From Flavobacterium sp. ASW18X (lineage in GTDB: Bacteria; Bacteroidota; Bacteroidia; Flavobacteriales; Flavobacteriaceae): a stretch of DNA of 64,000 nucleotides. Shown in pieces: positions 1-6,740 of the stretch. The notes beneath the pieces are model-generated. The model saw only the letters and a list, made by a program, of their open reading frames with translations, was not told the DNA's origin and made no database searches. Location: NCBI RefSeq assembly GCF_005144745.1, contig NZ_SWKK01000003.1:124001-188000 (forward strand), read 5' to 3'. The first letter of the stretch is position 1, and the number at the start of each line of letters is the position of its first letter. Made by a program: the position numbers and the translations under genes.

Positions 1-587
1 CGGTTCGTCTGGGGACACTGCACTTAGCACAAGACCCACAACTAGATTATATTGGCTATTTAGATGCCGATTTATCTACGGATTTTAAAGACTTTGACGA
101 TTTGGTGCAGACCATTAAAAAGTCCGATTACAAAATTGTAAGTGGTTCTAGAATGGCAAGAATGGGCGCAGATATCAATAAGGAATCTGCAAGAGCTATT
201 ATTAGTAAAACCATTAATTTTTTAATTAGATCTATTCTTAGAATGCCGTTTAATGATACCCAGTGTGGCGCTAAGATTATGGATAAGGAAATTGCACAGC
301 TGGTTTTCAGTAAGCCATTTTTAACACGTTGGTTGTTTGATGTTGAGATATTTAAGCGCATGAGCAATACATATGGCAGAAAAGAAGCAGTTGCTATGAT
401 TTGTGAACAACCATTAAATAGATGGATACATGCAGATGGTTCTAAACTGTCCTTTAAAGATTCTTTAAAGATTGTTTTTCAACTGGGGCAGATTGCTATG
501 CATTACAATATAGGTAAAGGCAAAAAAAAAGCATCTAAACCTGTAAACACGGTAAGCAAACCTACCACAGTTACACCAGTTTCTTAG
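1..587 (+). CDS. Family 2 glycosyltransferase, C-terminal part (5' end outside window)
   Basis: The frame is open from base 3 and enters from outside the window, so only about 194 C-terminal residues are visible. Visible residues 21-23 are DAD in the context YLDADLST, the metal- and nucleotide-sugar-binding DxD of GT-A family 2 enzymes. Further on, a GSRM segment and a DTQCGAK motif resemble the dolichyl- or polyprenyl-phosphate hexosyltransferase subgroup (DPM1/GtrB-like), which moves a sugar from a nucleotide donor to a lipid phosphate at the inner membrane. The C-terminus is a lysine- and threonine-rich tail with no obvious membrane helix. A GTG at 102 lies after the DxD motif and cannot be the real start. 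rfbD follows 76 bases downstream, which suggests a surface-polysaccharide context. The exact substrate is not readable. Confidence 0.85.
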   Translation, partial: VRLGTLHLAQDPQLDYIGYLDADLSTDFKDFDDLVQTIKKSDYKIVSGSRMARMGADINKESARAIISKTINFLIRSILRMPFNDTQCGAKIMDKEIAQLVFSKPFLTRWLFDVEIFKRMSNTYGRKEAVAMICEQPLNRWIHADGSKLSFKDSLKIVFQLGQIAMHYNIGKGKKKASKPVNTVSKPTTVTPVS

Positions 588-663
588 ATGGTGCTATACT
601 AATTAGACAACCCTTATCGTTAATAACAAACAAAGTAATTTGATAAAAAACTACTCTTAGCAT

Positions 664-1527
664 ATGAGAATTTTAGTTACAGGAGCGTCCGGGCAATTAG
701 GGCAGACCATTAAAACAATGGCTGAGAATTATCCAAGTTTTGATTTTGATTTTAAGTCATCTAAACAGTTGGATATTACCAATGAGGCTGCTGTGGCAGA
801 ACAACTGCAAAAGGGTAAATACGATTACTGCATAAATTGTGCAGCATATACACACGTAGATAAAGCGGAACAAGATAACGTGCAAGCTAGAAATGTAAAT
901 AGTAATGGACCTAAATACTTGGCTATTTATTGTGCGCAAAATAAGACTACACTTTTTCATGTTTCTACAGATTTTGTTTTTGATGGATTCTTAAATGAGC
1001 CTTACAGAGAGCAAGATATTGCTAGACCTATTGGTTTCTACGGAGATACCAAGTACAAAGGAGAACGTCATATTGTAGAGAATCTAAAAGAACATTTTAT
1101 TTTTAGAACATCTTGGTTATACTCAGAACATGGTCACAATTTTCTAAAAACCATGATGAAGTTAGGTAAGGAGAAAGAAGAACTAGCTATAGTGTATGAT
1201 CAAGTAGGTACACCTACGTATACGGCAGACCTAGTAGAGGTAATGCTACATATTATGGAATTAGGTAGTGATGCTTACGGAATATACCATTATAGCAATG
1301 AAGGTATTGCTAGCTGGTATGATTTTGCTAAGGAAATTTTTGAGCTGAATAATATGGCTATACGTGTTAAGCCAATATTATCTGCTGCCTACCCAACCCC
1401 TGCCAAAAGACCTAAATATAGTGTTTTAGATAAGGCAAAGGTTAAAGGCACTTTTGGTATCACTATTCCGTATTGGAAAGACAGTTTAAAAAAAGCAGTA
1501 GCTGCTGCACAAGCAGCCAGTGTTTAA
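664..1527 (+). CDS. rfbD: dTDP-4-dehydrorhamnose reductase
   Basis: A 287-residue short-chain dehydrogenase/reductase-type protein, matching the usual RmlD length. The N-terminal GASGQLG at residues 7-13 is the NAD(P)-binding glycine motif. STDFVFDG lies at 101-108, and Y126-x3-K130 is the catalytic pair. The family makes dTDP-L-rhamnose from dTDP-4-dehydrorhamnose, the last step of the dTDP-rhamnose pathway for O-antigen or capsule, in the cytoplasm. The other rml genes are not in this window, so the pathway assignment rests on family resemblance; a related sugar-nucleotide reductase is possible. The gene follows a glycosyltransferase on the same strand. Its stop codon overlaps the stop of the convergent DUF4407 gene by a few bases. 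Confidence 0.88.
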   Translation: MRILVTGASGQLGQTIKTMAENYPSFDFDFKSSKQLDITNEAAVAEQLQKGKYDYCINCAAYTHVDKAEQDNVQARNVNSNGPKYLAIYCAQNKTTLFHVSTDFVFDGFLNEPYREQDIARPIGFYGDTKYKGERHIVENLKEHFIFRTSWLYSEHGHNFLKTMMKLGKEKEELAIVYDQVGTPTYTADLVEVMLHIMELGSDAYGIYHYSNEGIASWYDFAKEIFELNNMAIRVKPILSAAYPTPAKRPKYSVLDKAKVKGTFGITIPYWKDSLKKAVAAAQAASV

Positions 1528-2624
1528 AGTCCTTTAGTCTGTACTTTATGAAAAGAATCGGCTTGCAATTTCAATAATTCCTCTGCCTTTTTCTTTTTGT
1601 ATTCGTATACTTCTTTTTCTGATTTTAAATCGTTATAAATTTCTTTGTTTAATTCTTGGTCTGTGGATAATACCAGTTGTCTTTGCGTAACTTTTTGATT
1701 AATCCAACTGCTTACTACAGTCTCATTTTCCTCTAGTCTAAAGTCGTACTCTCCTTTAGAAGCTATTAATTTATTAATAATTGGTGCTGTTTCTATGGTC
1801 AAGAAGAGTAGAAAGATAAAGAAAGAAGGTATCCAAGGTAATTGTTTCATTGCATCTATGCGAGCCATCAATCCATCAAAACGGTCAATAATGGGTTGGG
1901 CATTTTCAACAGCGGAATTATACTCCAATTTTAACGCCGCTATTTGAGCATCTAATGTTTCAATTTTTTCTCGATTATTAGTTTTAAGTTGTTGTAATTC
2001 CGCTAAAGCAGCATCATGTTTATCTCGTTTTTCTTGATAAACAGGGCCTTTACCCAGTAAACCTGTGCCAGCTTTACCTTCTGCTTCTGCAATGTAAGTA
2101 GCATACAATGCGTTGGTTTCTTCCTCTTTTGTTATTATTTCATTTTTTAATTGCTGTACGTCTTGTTCTAAAGCTTCAACCTCAGGAGTGTACTGTAAGG
2201 CAAGTTGTTCTTGGTTGGCAAGTGTGAGCGTATTTTTTTCTTGTAAGAGAACTTGGTCTATTTCTTTCTCAAAAATCTTTAATTCTAATGGTTTAGAAAT
2301 GACTATGGCTATGATTACTGCTAAAACAATTCTAGGTAAGGCTTGCCAGAATTGATGTGCAGTGCTACCACTTTTTTTAATGGTAGATACAATGTATCTG
2401 TCCAAATTAAAAATGAGGAGCCCCCATACAAGTCCAAAGAGTAATGCAATGTAAATAGAATCAAAAACAGTATATAGTGCGTAGCTACTAGCTATAAAAG
2501 CCATTAGTGCGGTGAAAAATACAGTAGCCCCAATACCAGCGTATTTAGTACGCTCTCCTTGTGAGCATTGAGAAAGTATATCCGTATCTGCCCCAGAGCA
2601 GCGGATAAAAAATTGATTTAACAT
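1524..2624 (-). CDS. DUF4407 membrane protein with central coiled coil
   Basis: A 366-residue protein matching the DUF4407 family in layout. Two hydrophobic helices lie at about residues 30-75 and a third near 88-107. A long charged, glutamine- and glutamate-rich coiled-coil segment follows at roughly 115-260, then another membrane helix near 270-290 and a charged tail. The N-terminus, with its FIRCSGAD segment, is typical of the family. Function is unknown. The topology suggests an inner-membrane protein with a large helical domain on one side. The 3' end overlaps rfbD, which is convergent and probably unrelated. No operon partner is visible, since about 270 bases upstream are non-coding. 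Confidence 0.75.
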   Translation of the reverse strand: MLNQFFIRCSGADTDILSQCSQGERTKYAGIGATVFFTALMAFIASSYALYTVFDSIYIALLFGLVWGLLIFNLDRYIVSTIKKSGSTAHQFWQALPRIVLAVIIAIVISKPLELKIFEKEIDQVLLQEKNTLTLANQEQLALQYTPEVEALEQDVQQLKNEIITKEEETNALYATYIAEAEGKAGTGLLGKGPVYQEKRDKHDAALAELQQLKTNNREKIETLDAQIAALKLEYNSAVENAQPIIDRFDGLMARIDAMKQLPWIPSFFIFLLFLTIETAPIINKLIASKGEYDFRLEENETVVSSWINQKVTQRQLVLSTDQELNKEIYNDLKSEKEVYEYKKKKAEELLKLQADSFHKVQTKGL

Positions 2625-2894
2625 AATAGTGTTCGTTTTTTGATGATTTCTATTAGAACGGAATCCGTAGGGCTTTGTTACAAACTACGTCTTAAATAAA
2701 AGCTAAAGTTGTAGTTGTAATGCAAGGAAGTCCGATTAAAGTATACTGATACTTAGGAGATTATTTTTTTCAAAATAGGCTAAACTATACTAAACTACCG
2801 TTTGTCGATAGTAAATGGAATTCTGCACTTCATCGAAAAAAATACTTTTAGCCTTGCAATACATTTGGAATATCAATTACAAACAAGAGTACAG
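2625..2894. other. Intergenic stretch, no gene recognised
   Basis: AT-rich region between the start of the DUF4407 gene and a doubtful small plus-strand frame. I see no tRNA, hairpin terminator or clear TAnnTTTG promoter here. It presumably holds the DUF4407 promoter on the minus strand. Confidence 0.4.
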
Positions 2895-3044
2895 ATGAGA
2901 GCTATTAAAACTACAAATACCGGAAATAAAAAGTACAGTGGAATGGTCATATTTAAAGCAAACGAAAAAGAATTTAGTATTTGCGATGTAGAGTTGACAG
3001 ATTCCGAATTGTTAATAAACGTATATAAGCCTATTGCATGCTAA
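2895..3044 (+). CDS. Doubtful small hypothetical protein (49 aa)
   Basis: An ATG at 2895 opens a 49-residue frame whose product is mostly polar with alternating hydrophobic residues (SGMVIF, SICDVEL, LLINVY), as in a small beta-rich fold. The same frame can be extended upstream to a TTG at 2802, but the added residues look less protein-like. No family is recognised and no clear ribosome-binding site is seen. It is followed by a short tandem repeat and a large inverted repeat. It could be chance coding. Confidence 0.25.
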   Translation: MRAIKTTNTGNKKYSGMVIFKANEKEFSICDVELTDSELLINVYKPIAC

Positions 3045-3062
3045 GCATTTGAGAGTGGTACA

Positions 3063-3089
3063 TTCCCCCAAGTCTGTTCCCCCAAGTCT
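3063..3089. repeat. Short tandem duplication (13 bp unit, period 14)
   Basis: The 13-base unit TTCCCCCAAGTCT occurs at 3063-3075 and again at 3077-3089, separated by one G. The unit is unusually C-rich for this AT-rich intergenic region. It sits just upstream of the three-way inverted repeat at 3111. Confidence 0.8.
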
Positions 3090-3110
3090 TTAAAAGTACC
3101 ATTAACAGTG

Positions 3111-3203
3111 GAGGCCATTAGATAAGTCATTTTCTTAGAGTTTTTTGGTGTAGTGTTTCTAAGAAAGTGGATGTAAAACATCTAGACTTATTCCAATGGC
3201 CTC
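3111..3203. repeat. Large inverted repeat predicted to fold as a three-way junction
   Basis: Bases 3111-3119 pair perfectly with 3195-3203 (GAGGCCATT/AATGGCCTC). Bases 3122-3128 pair with 3185-3191. Inside lie two independent hairpins. Bases 3129-3139 pair with 3158-3168, 11 pairs including one wobble, with an 18-base loop. Bases 3170-3174 pair with 3178-3182 around an AAA loop. The whole is 93 bases and lies just past the M20 peptidase stop. It could be a bidirectional transcription terminator, a small structured RNA, or a palindromic mobile repeat. There is no long T-run as expected of a simple intrinsic terminator. Confidence 0.7.
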
Positions 3204-3214
3204 TTTATGTTTAC

Positions 3215-4606
3215 TTAGCCTTGAGCAAGTTCTGTGTAATACTTATAGAAATATGGTATGGTTTCTATTCCTTTTAAGTAATTCCAAATACCAAAATGTT
3301 CGTTAGGGGAGTGTATTGCATCTGAGTCAAGCCCAAAACCCATCAAAATAATTTTACTTTCTAATATTTGCTCAAACAAGGCTACAATTGGTATACTACC
3401 ACCGCCACGTTCTGGAATTGCAGTTTTGCCAAATGTAGTCTCATAAGCCTTAGCAGCAGCTTGGTAGCCAATATTATCTATGGGTGTTACATAAGGTAAA
3501 CCACCATGGTGCGGGCTAACTTTTACCTTAACACCTTTAGGAGCAATTTTGGTAAAATGGTCCATGAACAATTGGGTGATCTCATCGGGGTCCTGGTCTG
3601 GTACTAAACGCATACTTATTTTAGCATAAGCTTTGCTCGCAATAACGGTTTTTGCACCTTCTCCTGTATAACCACCCCAAATGCCGTTAACATCTAATGT
3701 TGGTCTAATAGAATAGCGTTCTGCCGTTGAGTACCCTTTTTCTCCATAAACATCTTCTATATCTAATGCTTTTTTATAAGCGTCTAAATCAAAAGGAGCT
3801 TCTGCCATTAGAGCACGGTCAGCATCAGATAGTTCTTCTACTTTATCATAAAAGCCTGGTATGGTTATATGATTGTTTTCATCATGTAAAGACGCAATCA
3901 TTTTGGCTAGAATGTTGATAGGGTTGGGCACAGCACCACCATAAATGCCAGAATGTAAGTCTCTATTGGGTCCTGTGACTTCTACTTCTACATAGCTTAA
4001 TCCACGTAACCCGGTAGTTATAGATGGCACATCGTTAGCTATCATTCCGGTGTCAGAGATAAGAATAACATCGTTTTTAAGTTTGTCCCTATTCTCTTTT
4101 AAAAAATCCTCTAAACTATCACTTCCTACTTCTTCCTCGCCTTCTATCATAAATTTTACGTTGCAAGGCAGAACATTCTCTTTAATCATAAATTCTACAG
4201 CCTTAACATGCATGTACATCTGTCCTTTGTCATCACATGCGCCACGGGCAAATATGGCTCCATCTGGGTGCAATTCCGTTTTTTTAATGACAGGTTCAAA
4301 AGGCGGGGAATCCCAAAGGTTCATTGGGTCTGGTGGCTGAACATCATAATGCCCGTAAACCAAAACTGTAGGTAATTTAGGGTCTATAATTTTTTCACCG
4401 TATACCACAGGGTATCCTTTGGTTTCGCAAATTTCTGTGGTAGTACAACCAGCTTCTTTTAATGATTTTTCTACCAGTTTAGCAGTTTCTATAACATCTT
4501 GAGAAAAAGCAGTGTCTGCACTTATAGATGGTATTTTTAGTAAATCTACAAGCTCTGTAACGAATCTTTCTTTATTAGATTCAATGTAGTTTTTAATCTG
4601 TTCCAT
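3215..4606 (-). CDS. M20 family dipeptidase/metallopeptidase
   Basis: A 463-residue protein with the M20/M28-type layout. YGHYDVQPPDP near residue 84 carries the first metal-binding His86 and the conserved Asp88. ARGACDDKGQ near 122 carries the bridging Asp, EGEEEVGS near 155 gives the catalytic and metal-binding glutamates, and HSGIYGGAVPNP marks the dimerisation/lid domain. GFGLDSDAIHSPNE near the C-terminus supplies the last metal histidine. Family members hydrolyse dipeptides or small peptides in the cytoplasm using two zinc ions. No signal peptide is seen. Length and motif order are complete. The gene stands alone: the tRNA-Leu promoter lies upstream on the other strand and a large inverted repeat lies downstream. 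Confidence 0.88.
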   Translation of the reverse strand: MEQIKNYIESNKERFVTELVDLLKIPSISADTAFSQDVIETAKLVEKSLKEAGCTTTEICETKGYPVVYGEKIIDPKLPTVLVYGHYDVQPPDPMNLWDSPPFEPVIKKTELHPDGAIFARGACDDKGQMYMHVKAVEFMIKENVLPCNVKFMIEGEEEVGSDSLEDFLKENRDKLKNDVILISDTGMIANDVPSITTGLRGLSYVEVEVTGPNRDLHSGIYGGAVPNPINILAKMIASLHDENNHITIPGFYDKVEELSDADRALMAEAPFDLDAYKKALDIEDVYGEKGYSTAERYSIRPTLDVNGIWGGYTGEGAKTVIASKAYAKISMRLVPDQDPDEITQLFMDHFTKIAPKGVKVKVSPHHGGLPYVTPIDNIGYQAAAKAYETTFGKTAIPERGGGSIPIVALFEQILESKIILMGFGLDSDAIHSPNEHFGIWNYLKGIETIPYFYKYYTELAQG

Positions 4607-4682
4607 GTATCAATTAATCTTAGCTAAAAGTACTAAAAAGAACTTTTTCTTGCTCTAATGTTTCACAATTGAAATTTTGAAG

Positions 4683-4690
4683 TATATTTG
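4683..4690 (+). promoter_or_regulatory. Bacteroidota -7 promoter element for tRNA-Leu
   Basis: TATATTTG matches the Bacteroidota consensus TAnnTTTG and lies 16 bases before the tRNA. A partial -33 match (TTTC at 4661-4664) lies 18 bases upstream. Confidence 0.6.
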
Positions 4691-4706
4691 CATCCCAATT
4701 TGAACT

Positions 4707-4788
4707 GCGGATGTGGTGGAATTGGTAGACACGCTAGACTTAGGATCTAGTGCCGCAAGGCGTGGGGGTTCGACTCCCTTCATCCGCA
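4707..4788 (+). tRNA. tRNA-Leu (anticodon UAG)
   Basis: Acceptor arms GCGGATG (4707-4713) and CATCCGC (4781-4787) pair perfectly, followed by discriminator A. The anticodon loop CTTAGGA is closed by CTAGA/TCTAG and carries TAG, which reads CUA. A long variable arm makes it a class II tRNA, as expected for leucine. GGTTCGACTCC forms the T arm. CCA is not encoded. Confidence 0.97.
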
Positions 4789-4798
4789 CTTAGTAAAA

Positions 4799-4826
4799 AC
4801 CCTTCAATATTTTGAAGGGTTTTTTT
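4799..4826 (+). terminator. Intrinsic terminator after tRNA-Leu
   Basis: A nine-pair stem (4799-4807 with 4812-4820) with a four-base loop is followed directly by a run of T. It ends the tRNA transcript and also lies just beyond the stop of the convergent GyrI-like gene. Confidence 0.9.
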
Positions 4827-4833
4827 GTGGCTA

Positions 4834-5328
4834 TTATTTTAGTTTAACAGGGATGTAAATCTTTTCTTCAGAGTTATCATCGTTGTTTTTATAGTTTTCT
4901 CCCAATACCTCAAAATGAGGTCTGTGGTCCAATATGTAAGGTGATTTTGGCAACCATTCTGTAAAAATATATTGAAATATAGACGAATTAGTGCTAGCCC
5001 CTTTATATTGAAACATTGCGTACAGTCCTTCTGAAATAGTGTAGCTTTCTAACCCTTCTGATACATCTGCAATATTGTAGACTGGAATAAGCGCCCATTT
5101 GGTAAAAACACTATTAGGATTAAATTGTTTAAAATAATGTATTGGATATTCTTGTAAGGAGATTTTATAATTGGCAGATATATTTTTGATTTCTTTTATT
5201 CTAGGGCCAAGAGTAGCCCATAATAATCCTGTGGTATTGTTTGCAACACTCATTTCCATATGGAGACCTACCAGCAGTTGTTCAGGAAAAGTTTCTATTG
5301 TAGGATTTGGATAAGAAGTTGTGTTCAT
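4834..5328 (-). CDS. GyrI-like / effector-binding domain protein
   Basis: A 164-residue protein resembling the stand-alone GyrI-like (AraC effector-binding) fold. The N-terminal IETFPEQLLVGLHMEMS strand, a central YAMFQYKG segment and a C-terminal YILDHRPHFEVLGENY segment are the landmarks of this superfamily. Such domains bind small molecules; some members inhibit gyrase or hydrolyse cyclopropanoid compounds. No DNA-binding helix-turn-helix is present, so this is a free effector-binding protein rather than a regulator. It is a single gene, convergent with tRNA-Leu. The ligand is unknown. Confidence 0.7.
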   Translation of the reverse strand: MNTTSYPNPTIETFPEQLLVGLHMEMSVANNTTGLLWATLGPRIKEIKNISANYKISLQEYPIHYFKQFNPNSVFTKWALIPVYNIADVSEGLESYTISEGLYAMFQYKGASTNSSIFQYIFTEWLPKSPYILDHRPHFEVLGENYKNNDDNSEEKIYIPVKLK

Positions 5329-5463
5329 TTTCTAGTATAAGATGCAAATATTGAAAATTAATCGGTGTTAATAGTATAAAATAATAAGAGCGACAAATAT
5401 TTGCCGCTCTTATGTAAGGTATTTAATAACACGTATTTATTTAGGTTGTATTTTTTTACAAGA

Positions 5464-5976
5464 TTAACCCGTATACGCACCAGAAGAGTACGTAAGTTCA
5501 TAACTATGGGTATAAATTTCAAAAACAACACCAAATGGGTCTTCTACATAACACATTTTATAGGGTTTGTCATTTGGATAATACTCCCTAATGGGCATGC
5601 GTTGTCTACCGCCATACGCAACAATTTTTGCAATTAAGGCTTCAATGTTTGGGTCCTGCACACAAAAATGAAACAAGCCTGGGTTAAAAGGATTAAACAC
5701 AGGTTTAGTGGATGGCGTTTCAGGAAATGAAAATAATTCAATCCCGATGCCGTCAGAGGTGGCTAAATGAGCTATCTCAAAAGAATTCCAATCCTCTCCA
5801 AATACATCTATACACATTTTACCAATTGCAGTTTCTTTTTCTTTTTTAACCTCGCTCGGTGGCATAATTACATACCAGCCCATTACTTCTTGGTAAAATT
5901 CAACTGCAGCAGAAATATCGGGTACAGTAATACCTATATGGGAAAAAGTACGCGGATATGTTTTTTGTTCTTTCAT
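5464..5976 (-). CDS. VOC family (glyoxalase/bleomycin resistance fold) protein
   Basis: The start is placed at the ATG at 5976, because the next 16 codons upstream do not resemble the family and run into the promoter region shared with the HxlR gene. The product is 170 residues. An N-terminal FSHIGITVPDISAAVEFYQ segment is the classic first VOC beta-alpha-beta motif with a metal-type histidine. A second half carries LFHFCVQDPNIEALI, and CYVEDPFGVVFEIY gives a carboxylate ligand near the end. The fold binds a divalent metal and acts in isomerase, dioxygenase or resistance roles; the substrate cannot be read. It is divergent from an HxlR-type regulator 114 bases away, which probably controls it. 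Confidence 0.75.
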   Translation of the reverse strand: MKEQKTYPRTFSHIGITVPDISAAVEFYQEVMGWYVIMPPSEVKKEKETAIGKMCIDVFGEDWNSFEIAHLATSDGIGIELFSFPETPSTKPVFNPFNPGLFHFCVQDPNIEALIAKIVAYGGRQRMPIREYYPNDKPYKMCYVEDPFGVVFEIYTHSYELTYSSGAYTG

Positions 5977-6024
5977 CTTGTCTAATTTTGCAACAAAGTT
6001 CTTAATTAGTAGCTTGTTAAACAA

Positions 6025-6051
6025 TAACTTACTTTTTTAGTTGTTAAGTTA
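6025..6051. promoter_or_regulatory. Inverted repeat between VOC and hxlR-type genes, candidate operator
   Basis: TAACTTA at 6025-6031 is repeated inverted as TAAGTTA at 6045-6051, with a 13-base spacer. It lies midway in the divergent intergenic region. HxlR-family repressors bind such symmetric sites, so this is a reasonable operator, but the assignment is inference. Confidence 0.4.
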
Positions 6052-6090
6052 CTAAAAGAGTAAATAGCATAAAATCAAATAGATATAATT

Positions 6091-6405
6091 TTGCCTTTAG
6101 ATAAAATTTATTGTCCTCTTAACAAAACAATGGAAGTTATTGGAACAAAGTGGAAACCTTTACTGCTTTTTCATTTATTAGAGAATCCGTTGCGTTCTGG
6201 TATTTTACAATCTAAAATACCTGCTATTTCTAACAAAATGTTTACTCAAAGTTTACGGGAGCTAGAACGAGATAACATGGTATACAGAAAGGTTTTTCCA
6301 GAAGTTCCTCCCCGAGTGGAGTATGGATTAACTAAAAAAGGGCAAACCCTTAAGAGCATACTTTTGGCTTTAGATGCTTGGGGGAAAACTATGCATGAAG
6401 AGTGA
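6091..6405 (+). CDS. HxlR family transcriptional regulator
   Basis: A 104-residue winged helix-turn-helix protein. Residues 8-20 (CPLNKTMEVIGTK) match the HxlR signature, in which an N-terminal Cys-Pro precedes the first helix. KMFTQSLRELERDNMVYRK is the recognition-helix region and VPPRVEYGLTKKG is the wing. Some HxlR members sense electrophiles or oxidants through the N-terminal cysteine, present here as Cys8 only with the TTG start at 6091. The next in-frame ATG is 6130 and would remove it. A TAATTTTG sequence at 6086-6093 overlaps the TTG and looks like a -7 element; if it is used, translation must begin at 6130. The gene is divergent from the VOC gene, its likely target. Confidence 0.82.
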   Translation: MPLDKIYCPLNKTMEVIGTKWKPLLLFHLLENPLRSGILQSKIPAISNKMFTQSLRELERDNMVYRKVFPEVPPRVEYGLTKKGQTLKSILLALDAWGKTMHEE

Positions 6406-6429
6406 ATGTAAGAATAGTAGTGCATTAAA

Positions 6430-6456
6430 AAGCCTCCATTTTGGAGGCTTGTTTTG
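6430..6456 (+). terminator. Intrinsic terminator after the HxlR gene
   Basis: A nine-pair stem (6430-6438 with 6442-6450) with a TTT loop is followed by a short T-rich tract. It also lies downstream of the convergent 49-residue membrane protein. Confidence 0.8.
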
Positions 6457-6472
6457 TCATTTAGTAGTTAGC

Positions 6473-6622
6473 TCAAAAGTGTAACCCCAAGGCATCAAAA
6501 ACGCCAAAGATGTCGCATACTATGCAAACGGGGATGGCTATTAAAATACCAATTAATGTAAAAACCATTAATCGGAGAAAGCCAGATAAAAAGCTAAATC
6601 CTACAGTTGTGTTCTCTGCCAT
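6473..6622 (-). CDS. Small hydrophobic membrane protein (49 aa)
   Basis: The minus strand carries an ATG at 6622 and a TGA at 6473-6475, giving 49 residues. After a short polar start (MAENTTVG) the chain is strongly hydrophobic for about 30 residues, with one or two membrane-spanning segments, one basic residue (Arg17) and two cysteines (33 and 36). On the coding strand a purine-rich AAAGGAAA lies about a dozen bases before the ATG, which supports real translation. No family is recognised. It lies between the HxlR terminator and the MFS transporter and could follow other genes in an operon, but nothing in the sequence shows its role. Confidence 0.5.
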   Translation of the reverse strand: MAENTTVGFSFLSGFLRLMVFTLIGILIAIPVCIVCDIFGVFDALGLHF

Positions 6623-6698
6623 AATGCTGATTATTTCCTTTCAAGATAGCATATAATGCATCAAAAAGGCCTTAAAATCAATCAAATACTCGACAAAA

Positions 6699-6735
6699 AG
6701 AGCATTTTTAGACGCGAAGAGCATAATTTTTAGAC
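6699..6735. repeat. Imperfect tandem repeat downstream of the MFS gene
   Basis: AGAGCATTTTTAGAC at 6699-6713 recurs at 6718-6735 with a three-base insertion. It lies in the gap between the MFS transporter stop and the small membrane protein start. No hairpin terminator was seen in this gap. Confidence 0.5.
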
Positions 6736-6740
6736 ACTAT

